Notes under the pieces: generated by a model
Told to the model about the DNA's origin: nothing
Seen by the model: the letters and a program-made list of their open reading frames with translations, nothing else
Databases searched by the model: none
NCBI GenBank assembly: GCA_025357895.1
Contig: JANYLL010000155.1
Coordinates: 1-5,164, forward strand
Direction of reading: 5' to 3'
Length of the DNA: 5,164 bases
Source of the DNA: Ignavibacteriota bacterium
GTDB lineage: Bacteria > Bacteroidota > Ignavibacteria > Palsa-1295
Part shown: piece after piece, positions 1 to 4,354 of the stretch
Position numbering within the stretch: position 1 is the stretch's first letter
Layout of the letters: each line of letters starts with the position of its first letter
Program-made: the position numbers and the translations under genes

Positions 1-99
1 GGCTTGCGGCTTCTGTTTGGGCTGATTAAGGATAAGCCAGCCAAAGACTATAACTACAATGAGCGCAATGGCAATCGTCGTCGAACGTGAGGAATTCAT
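1..99 (-). CDS. N-terminal fragment of a membrane protein, probably YidC-like insertase (runs off the left edge)
   Basis: On the minus strand an ATG at 99-97 opens a frame that stays open for 33 codons to the window edge. The peptide starts MNSSRSTTIAIALIVVIVFG and continues into WLILNQPKQKPQA. It has a short polar start, one hydrophobic segment at about residues 8-25, then a Pro/Gln/Lys-rich stretch. YidC/Oxa1-family insertases of Gram-negative bacteria begin this way, with a short N-tail, a first membrane helix ending in a GW motif, and then a low-complexity linker before the large periplasmic domain. The identification rests only on this N-terminal style, because the diagnostic 60KD_IMP domain would lie outside the window. 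Any other protein with an N-terminal membrane anchor would fit nearly as well. It is divergent from uppP, with 176 bp between the start codons. No clear Shine-Dalgarno precedes the ATG. Confidence 0.5.
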   Translation of the reverse strand, partial: MNSSRSTTIAIALIVVIVFGWLILNQPKQKPQA

Positions 100-175
100 G
101 AATTGGTATCTGTTTCTTCTTTAGAGAGAAAATTTTGAGCACGGTACAAACGCGGAAGAGGGGCAGAAGGTTTAG

Positions 176-244
176 GGATAAGTCAAAAGTTAAAAGTCAA
201 AACCTGATTTTTTGACTTTTAACTTTTAACTTTTGACTTTATCC
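176..244. repeat. Long inverted repeat made of AGTYAAA heptads
   Basis: The left arm (176-202) reads GGATA followed by the heptads AGTCAAA, AGTTAAA, AGTCAAA and one A. The right arm (210-244) is its reverse complement: T, then TTTGACT, TTTAACT, TTTAACT, TTTGACT, then TTATCC. The loop is about 7 nt (203-209, CCTGATT). The right arm has four heptads and the left three, so a fold pairing both ends (GGATA with TATCC) leaves one 7-nt heptad bulged out. The stem is otherwise nearly perfect. It lies between two divergent gene starts, so it is not placed as an ordinary terminator for either. It could be a dispersed repeat, a structured leader of uppP, or a remnant of a small mobile repeat. Confidence 0.85.
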
Positions 245-253
245 GTAGCTTTG
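233..253 (+). promoter_or_regulatory. Weak candidate promoter elements upstream of uppP
   Basis: The sequence TAGCTTTG at 246-253 matches the Bacteroidota -7 consensus TAnnTTTG and lies 22 bp before the uppP start. A TTGACT at 233-238, inside the right arm of the heptad inverted repeat, resembles a -35 element. The spacing between the two (7 bp) fits neither the Bacteroidota TTG-N19-TAnnTTTG arrangement nor a sigma70 pair, so only one of the two boxes could be used. Evidence is weak. Confidence 0.2.
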
Positions 254-275
254 CATTTTACAAATCACTATAACC

Positions 276-1106
276 ATGCCCTTACCACTTTGGCTGCTCT
301 CAATCATCCTCGGAATCATCGAGGGACTTACTGAATTTATACCTGTCTCCTCAACAGGACATCTCATTATTGCTGATCATTTTCTTCAATTCAAAGAAGC
401 TCTGCAAAGTGCCGATAAAGCTGAGCTGTTTGAGATCGTTATACAACTCGGAGCTATTCTTGCCGTCGGTTTTCTTTATCGGCGCGATCTTTGGCGGGCG
501 ATTAATGCTTCGGATACAACCTCCGACTCTGGCAGAATGCGCACACATCTTCTTATTGCTTTTTTGCCCGTAGCAGTGATAGGCTTTGCATTGCATTCAA
601 CAATTATAAAATATCTTTTCTCGCCGCTTACCGTTTCTATCAGTCTAATTATCGGCGGAATAATTATCGTCTATGTCGAAAGTTTTATCAGCGTTCATAG
701 GCAAAAAACTGAACTTAAGACGATGACGATCAAAGATGCGCTGATCGTCGGATTCTCCCAGGTATTATCACTGATTCCCGGCGTCTCTCGTTCCGGCGCA
801 ACGATCATCGGCGGAATGTCCGGCGGCATGACACGTCCGGCAGCAACTGAATTCAGTTTTCTCCTAAGCTTCCCTGTCATGATCGCAGCAACGATGTATG
901 ATCTCTTCAAGCATCGCGATCTGCTGAGTGCCGATATGTATTCCATGCTCGGCATCGGATTTGTAGTTGCCTTCATCACTGCTCTTGCTGTCGTGCGTTG
1001 GCTCATTAAATATGTCCGAACCCATAGCTTCACCGGATTTGGCATCTACCGTATAATTTTTGGAGGATTAGTCCTTATTTTGTGGCTTCAGGGTTGGATT
1101 AAATAG
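276..1106 (+). CDS. uppP: Undecaprenyl-diphosphatase UppP (BacA)
   Basis: This integral inner-membrane enzyme dephosphorylates undecaprenyl diphosphate to undecaprenyl phosphate, recycling the lipid carrier for peptidoglycan and O-antigen/LPS synthesis. Extra copies confer bacitracin tolerance in other bacteria. Both signature regions are present. EGLTEFIPVSSTGH at residues 16-29 carries the (E/Q)xxxE pair (E16, E20), S26 and H29. PGVSRSGAT at 168-176 carries the active-site Ser/Arg loop (R172). Hydrophobic segments recur along the 276 residues, which is the family's usual length. The ATG at 276 is the natural start because the EGLTEF motif sits at the expected distance from it. No Shine-Dalgarno is visible (the upstream bases are ACTATAACC). 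The gene is divergent from the putative yidC-like gene and is followed, 86 bp later, by an HTH/Fic cassette on the same strand. No terminator hairpin is evident after the stop. Confidence 0.97.
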   Translation: MPLPLWLLSIILGIIEGLTEFIPVSSTGHLIIADHFLQFKEALQSADKAELFEIVIQLGAILAVGFLYRRDLWRAINASDTTSDSGRMRTHLLIAFLPVAVIGFALHSTIIKYLFSPLTVSISLIIGGIIIVYVESFISVHRQKTELKTMTIKDALIVGFSQVLSLIPGVSRSGATIIGGMSGGMTRPAATEFSFLLSFPVMIAATMYDLFKHRDLLSADMYSMLGIGFVVAFITALAVVRWLIKYVRTHSFTGFGIYRIIFGGLVLILWLQGWIK

Positions 1107-1148
1107 ATTCATACGGTCGTAGTCGTAAAATATAGGAACCTTTATCCT

Positions 1149-1194
1149 GGTATAACCGTATATTATATGTAAATATTTATGGGTATACCCGTAT
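1149..1194 (+). promoter_or_regulatory. Candidate operator: two 13-bp direct repeats before the HTH gene
   Basis: GGTATAACCGTAT at 1149-1161 and GGTATACCCGTAT at 1182-1194 match at 12 of 13 positions and start 33 bp apart, about three helical turns. Each core is palindromic: GGTATAACC is imperfect, and GGGTATACCC (1181-1190) is a perfect 10-bp palindrome. An inverted copy of the tail, ATACGGT, occurs at 1111-1117. The second repeat ends inside the ATG of the HTH gene, so a bound repressor would block translation initiation or transcription start. Xre-type regulators in two-gene modules often repress their own promoter, so self-binding by the neighbouring HTH protein is the likely use. This last step is inference. 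The sequence between the repeats is very AT-rich (TATTATATGTAAATATTTAT), which suits a promoter, but no clear -35/-10 pair was found. Confidence 0.5.
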
Positions 1195-1642
1195 GGATGC
1201 AAGGCAAAATTGGCTCACAATAAGGCAGTTAGACAAAAGATACCAGATGATCTGGGCTACTCCAGACTTTTTTAAAACAAATGGGTGGGTAAAGAAACTA
1301 AGGTTGGCATTCAATATGTCCTACCGTCAATTGGGAGAAAAAATCGGAATAAATCCGGGGAGTGCACAAGAATTAGAAAAGCGGGAATTAGAGGGTTCCA
1401 TATCTATAAAATCACTTCAGCAGGCAGCTAATGCATTGGGGATGGATCTTCTCTACGTATTTATTCCCAAAGAAGGAAAAACAATAGAAGAAATAATAGA
1501 AAAACGAGCTTACAAAATTGCAGAACAAATTGTAAAGCGAGCAAGTGCAACAATGATTTTAGAAGATCAGACAACTTCCGAAGAGATCGACGACCTTGCT
1601 TTAAGAATAAAAAGTGAACTACCGAGGAATTTATGGGATTAA
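1193..1642 (+). CDS. Xre-family HTH protein, 'mobile mystery protein A' type
   Basis: This 149-residue protein has a helix-turn-helix of the Xre/Cro class at about residues 38-80: a region around MSYRQLGEKIGI, then NPGSAQELEKRE and EGSISIKSLQQAANALG. A segment reading LLYVFIPKEGKTIEEII follows and leads into a charged, helical C-terminus. The N-terminal RQLDKRY, the ExREkEGSI-like block and the ALGxxLxYxxxP block are features I recall of the family named mobile mystery protein A. That family is described as co-occurring with a Fic protein (mobile mystery protein B), often in plasmid or mobile contexts, and the same partner follows here. The ATG at 1193 is the only sensible start and overlaps a candidate operator. 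No Shine-Dalgarno is seen. Its 3' end overlaps the Fic gene by 10 bp. Likely roles are cassette repressor and antitoxin-like partner. The precise biochemical role of the family is not established to my knowledge. Confidence 0.87.
   Translation: MDARQNWLTIRQLDKRYQMIWATPDFFKTNGWVKKLRLAFNMSYRQLGEKIGINPGSAQELEKRELEGSISIKSLQQAANALGMDLLYVFIPKEGKTIEEIIEKRAYKIAEQIVKRASATMILEDQTTSEEIDDLALRIKSELPRNLWD
1624..1627 (+). promoter_or_regulatory. Ribosome binding site GAGG for the Fic gene
   Basis: GAGG lies inside the end of the HTH gene, five bases before the ATG at 1633. It is one of the few recognisable Shine-Dalgarno sequences in the window. It supports the overlapping start of the Fic gene and translational coupling of the pair. 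Confidence 0.6.
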
Positions 1643-2229
1643 ACTATCCAATCACAGAAGGGCAAACTCCGTTAAGCGAAGATGAAAAAGATGAAATTTT
1701 GAATTCTACTATTGAGCGAAGAGAAGAGCTTGATGGTGCTGAACAAATCAATATAGAAAAATCCATAAATTGGGTGCGGACTATCTCACCGCAACTGGGT
1801 GAAATTCTTTCCGAAGAATTCATCAAACGCGTTCATGATAAAATGTTTGATGATGTTTGGAAATGGGCAGGCTCTTATCGAACAACGAATAAAAATCTCG
1901 GTGTTGATAAATTCGAAATACCTATCGAACTGCGGAAGGTAATGGATGACTGTAAGTATTGGATCGAGAATAAATTATTTAGTTCAGATGAGATCGCTGT
2001 GCGGTTCAAGCATCGAATAGTGGTTGTACATCCTTTTGCCAATGGAAATGGAAGGCATTCACGCTTAATGGGTGATATTCTTGTAAGTAAATATTTCAAG
2101 CAGCCGGTCTTTTCTTGGGGAAGCAAAAGTATGACAAAGCCCAATGAAACACGTCAGAAGTATCTCTCAGCCCTTCGCAAAGCAGATAACGGAAAGTACG
2201 AAGACCTTATTGTATTTGCAAGAAGTTAA
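1633..2229 (+). CDS. Fic-domain protein, 'mobile mystery protein B' type
   Basis: This 198-residue Fic/DOC-fold protein is of a family whose best-known members transfer AMP or another phosphate-containing group to target proteins. The core motif HPFANGNGRHSR is at residues 133-144: catalytic His133, the anion-binding GNGR loop and distal Arg144. An upstream segment DDVWKWAGSYR (73-83) is the usual Fic helix. TNKNLGVDKFEIP (85-97) fits the target-docking flap. In the canonical HxFx(D/E)GNGRxxR motif an acidic residue holds Mg2+, and here that position is Asn137. I recall Asn as usual for this subfamily, so it may reflect a different activity rather than decay. No clear (S/T)xxxE(G/N) self-inhibitory motif was found in this protein or in its HTH neighbour. 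The start at 1633 is supported by GAGG and overlaps the HTH gene by 10 bp. The stop overlaps the stop of the convergent membrane-protein gene. The pair could act as a toxin-regulator module. The target is unknown. Confidence 0.9.
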   Translation: MGLNYPITEGQTPLSEDEKDEILNSTIERREELDGAEQINIEKSINWVRTISPQLGEILSEEFIKRVHDKMFDDVWKWAGSYRTTNKNLGVDKFEIPIELRKVMDDCKYWIENKLFSSDEIAVRFKHRIVVVHPFANGNGRHSRLMGDILVSKYFKQPVFSWGSKSMTKPNETRQKYLSALRKADNGKYEDLIVFARS

Positions 2230-2618
2230 ATTATTTCTTTGTTTTCAGATTCAGAATATTTCGGTATTTTCATAAGGTAATACGTAAAACCTATGAAAAG
2301 CAGAACATGAATTATTCCACTTGCCAGTATTCCGGATAGCTGGGTAAAGCCTGCAGTATAATCATAGACATCAAATACTTCCCCAATAAGATGAAAAAGA
2401 ATATTGCCGATCATTACTGCCTTCAGCGCTTTCGAACCCGGATCGTTGCGTGAGAAAAAAATTATTACGCCGATAGAAAAAAGTGCAATACCATACCATT
2501 GCATACCAAGATTCGCAGCAGATCCTGTATCGAGTGCCTTATCAGGCACAAAGATCATCATTAGTCCGAATAGCCATGCAATAACAGCGGCAATGATCAT
2601 GAAATGTGGACGTTTCAT
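2226..2618 (-). CDS. Small four-helix membrane protein of unknown function
   Basis: This 130-residue protein is dominated by four hydrophobic segments, at about residues 6-24, 38-56, 62-82 and 93-117. Short polar loops separate them, and the C-terminus is charged (KIPKYSESENKEII). Loops contain PDKALDTGSAANLG (25-38) and a charged SRNDPGSKALK turn (56-66). TM3 carries GNILFHLIGE and TM4 carries SGIIHV. I do not recognise a named family with confidence; many Bacteroidota-like genomes carry small four-helix proteins of this style. It starts with ATG (MKRPHF), 25 bp downstream of the KdsC-like gene on the same strand, so it may be the last gene of the Kdo cluster, but nothing in the protein itself ties it to Kdo synthesis. 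No Shine-Dalgarno is visible. Its stop codon overlaps that of the convergent Fic gene. Confidence 0.8.
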   Translation of the reverse strand: MKRPHFMIIAAVIAWLFGLMMIFVPDKALDTGSAANLGMQWYGIALFSIGVIIFFSRNDPGSKALKAVMIGNILFHLIGEVFDVYDYTAGFTQLSGILASGIIHVLLFIGFTYYLMKIPKYSESENKEII

Positions 2619-2643
2619 AAGTAATAATAATTATGATAGTGAA

Positions 2644-3345
2644 TCACGATGATGAAACAATTTCTGTTTTGATTTTCTGACGTGCTGAAAAATACTCCTG
2701 ATAGATCGCTGAATAACTTATTCTTTCCTTCAGAATAGTATCATAATTGCCTCTTAAGCCGATCATGAGTTCAGAAGCTTCGCGCACGCCATTATTAGCA
2801 CCACTCAGTGCTGTCCGGTAATCACATAATGAATGCTCCTTAATGTAGTTATCTAACAAAAGCGAAGCATCGGTTCTTATACAAATACGAACTCCGCATT
2901 GCTCTGCAACGGCAAGATCGAGAACATCATCAAAAACGTAGGCAATATTTTTTGCCTCAATAGTATAGTCTTCTTTCAAACGTGCGAAGATCTCCGATTT
3001 ATCTTTGACCTTCTGAAACAGTGCATGAAAATGTTCGCGTTCTACAAGTTTTTTGGCATCAGGATTTTCTTCGCCGCTTAAGATCGCCGTAAAGGGAAGT
3101 GCTCCGCGATCTTTCCAGTAGGAGAATCGTAATAAGTTAGTCCCCATCGAATCAGTTTCCGTAAAGCCGCTTGAGGAGTCTGCGCCTTTACGTCCGTCAT
3201 TGAAAACTCCGTCCCAATCAAAAATAAATGCTGTAACAGAGCGAAGTTTTGATTCTATCTCTTCGATTGGTAAAGTGAAAACACCGCCGGCGGCGGTAAA
3301 CATCTCCTCAAGATGTTTTACAGATTCAGTCACTTGCCAGATCAA
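2644..3345 (-). CDS. KdsC-like HAD phosphatase (probable Kdo-8-phosphate phosphatase)
   Basis: This HAD-superfamily phosphatase is most like KdsC, which hydrolyses Kdo-8-phosphate to Kdo in the cytoplasm. Motif I is FDWDGVFNDG at residues 42-51 (nucleophile D43, acid/base D45). Motif II is ILSG (S90), motif III lies at KDK (114-116), and motif IV is FDDVLDL (138-144, D139/D140). The late YRTALSGANNGVREASEL block corresponds to the KdsC signature GGxGAVREvcdl. It has no cap domain, as expected for KdsC. At 233 residues it is longer than typical KdsC (roughly 170-190), with about 35 extra residues in front and a C-terminal helix. Motif IV has Phe where KdsC usually has Gly (GDD). The widest open frame starts at TTG 3345 and overlaps the upstream gene by 20 bp. 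GTG at 3333 and ATG at 3303 are alternatives, and no start has a well-spaced Shine-Dalgarno. The position after kdsA supports the Kdo role. Confidence 0.85.
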   Translation of the reverse strand: MIWQVTESVKHLEEMFTAAGGVFTLPIEEIESKLRSVTAFIFDWDGVFNDGRKGADSSSGFTETDSMGTNLLRFSYWKDRGALPFTAILSGEENPDAKKLVEREHFHALFQKVKDKSEIFARLKEDYTIEAKNIAYVFDDVLDLAVAEQCGVRICIRTDASLLLDNYIKEHSLCDYRTALSGANNGVREASELMIGLRGNYDTILKERISYSAIYQEYFSARQKIKTEIVSSS

Positions 3346-4354
3346 GTTTTAAAAGATCTTGTACATCAAGCATGCCGATTGGCTTTGCATCACTTGTCAC
3401 AACGATATTATCTACCTTATGTGTTTTCATAAGAGCAACAGCATTTTCCAAAATATCGTCGGCTGTGGTTGTGATGGGCGCTTTAAAAGTAAAATCCGAC
3501 ATTTTCTTATCAAGCAGGGATTTTCCTTTATCCTTGAGTTCGCGTCTCAATACACCATCAGTAAATACTCCGATGACCTCTCCTTTGTTGCCCACGACGG
3601 TCACTGCACCGAAACCGGACTCCGTCATTTTCAGCGAAGCATCCAGCACGGTGCTTTCTAGGGTGACAATAGGATTATCTTCACGGATCACTTCTGCAAC
3701 GGTCGTTGTCATTAGTGTTGTATGATCGAAAAATTGTTTTGTTCCGAGATCGGTGAAAGAATTTTCCGTCAGCTTTTTCATAACACCCCACGGTACTGTG
3801 ATCGTCTGTACTCCTAAATTAATGGCATTACGTACATGCTCGAGATTACGCACTGAGGAGAACATGATCTTCGTATCATATTTATAGCGATCAACCATCT
3901 TCACGCATTGCTCGATAAGTGCAAGCGCGTCATGTCCCTGATCTTGCAGCCTTCCGACAAGCGGGCAAACATACGTTGCACCGGCAGTTGCTGCCATATA
4001 AGCCTGCTGCAACGTATAGACAAGATGAATATTGACCATCATTCCCTTATCACGAAGACGCTTGCATGCAGTGATGCCTTCAAGAGAAACAGGAATCTTA
4101 AAAACAGTTTTCTTCGGATCGAGTCCGATCTTGATCAGACGATTTGCTTCAGCAACGATCTCATCTGCATTTTTTCCTAACGCTTCAACTTGCAGGATCG
4201 GGACGATCTTTGCAAGCTTCAGGATCGTACCGTCAATATCGGTAATGCCTTCGCGATGCAGAAAAGTAGGCGTTGTCGTAAGCCCGGCAAGAATCCCGAG
4301 TTTAAACGCACTTTCAATTTCTTTAATATTTACCGAATCAAGATATAACTCCAT
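3326..4354 (-). CDS. Transaldolase/FSA-family barrel fused to a KdsD-like tandem CBS module
   Basis: Residues 1-215 or so match the TalC/fructose-6-phosphate aldolase (FSA) family. MELYLDS opens the first strand (D6), FKIPVS carries the Schiff-base lysine (K86), and GATYVCPLVGRLQDQGHD and MFSSVRN are family blocks. Residues 219-340 form two CBS domains. The first ends in GVFTDGVLRREL (262-273) and the second in GMLDVQDLLK (327-336). Both closely resemble the CBS pair of KdsD/KpsF arabinose-5-phosphate isomerase (GxFTDGDLRR, terminal HDLL). The usual KdsD has a SIS domain in front, which is absent here. Several transaldolase active-site positions differ from both FSA and TalC: TTNPS is TTTPT (T28), the position of FSA Tyr131/TalB Phe178 is L132, and the Thr of NxTLVF is H110. 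The gene overlaps kdsA by 17 bp upstream and reaches into the KdsC-like gene downstream. Likely cytoplasmic and ligand-regulated through CBS. Substrate and product are unproven. It may supply A5P to KdsA or may be a pentose-phosphate enzyme. Confidence 0.9.
   Translation of the reverse strand: MELYLDSVNIKEIESAFKLGILAGLTTTPTFLHREGITDIDGTILKLAKIVPILQVEALGKNADEIVAEANRLIKIGLDPKKTVFKIPVSLEGITACKRLRDKGMMVNIHLVYTLQQAYMAATAGATYVCPLVGRLQDQGHDALALIEQCVKMVDRYKYDTKIMFSSVRNLEHVRNAINLGVQTITVPWGVMKKLTENSFTDLGTKQFFDHTTLMTTTVAEVIREDNPIVTLESTVLDASLKMTESGFGAVTVVGNKGEVIGVFTDGVLRRELKDKGKSLLDKKMSDFTFKAPITTTADDILENAVALMKTHKVDNIVVTSDAKPIGMLDVQDLLKLDLASD

Noticed and set aside
181..238. CRISPR-like or simple tandem array from the repeated AGTYAAA units
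   Set aside because: The units are only 7 bp, contiguous without spacers, and arranged as two inverted arms, so this is an inverted repeat and not a CRISPR array.
1107..1148. Terminator after uppP
   Set aside because: Only a 4-bp AGGA/TCCT pairing was found around 1134-1148, with no run of T, so it is not supported as a terminator.
1690..1760. Class II Fic self-inhibition helix with an (S/T)xxxE(G/N) motif in the Fic N-terminus
   Set aside because: The acidic helix is present, but no residue set matches the motif spacing (S25 is followed at +4 by Arg).
1107..2229. Transposon or integron boundaries around the HTH/Fic pair
   Set aside because: No transposase or integrase gene, terminal inverted repeats or matching target duplications were seen at the two ends. 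Mobility is suggested only by family knowledge.
2639..2647. GTGAATCAC as an operator or terminator stem between the KdsC-like and membrane-protein genes
   Set aside because: It is a 4-bp-arm palindrome overlapping a stop codon, too short to distinguish from chance, with no T-run and no second copy seen.
3283..3297. GC-rich near-palindrome ACCGCCGGCGGCGGT as a regulatory hairpin
   Set aside because: It lies within the KdsC-like frame and encodes a Thr-Ala-Ala-Gly-Gly run. It is not followed by a T-run and is explained by codon composition.
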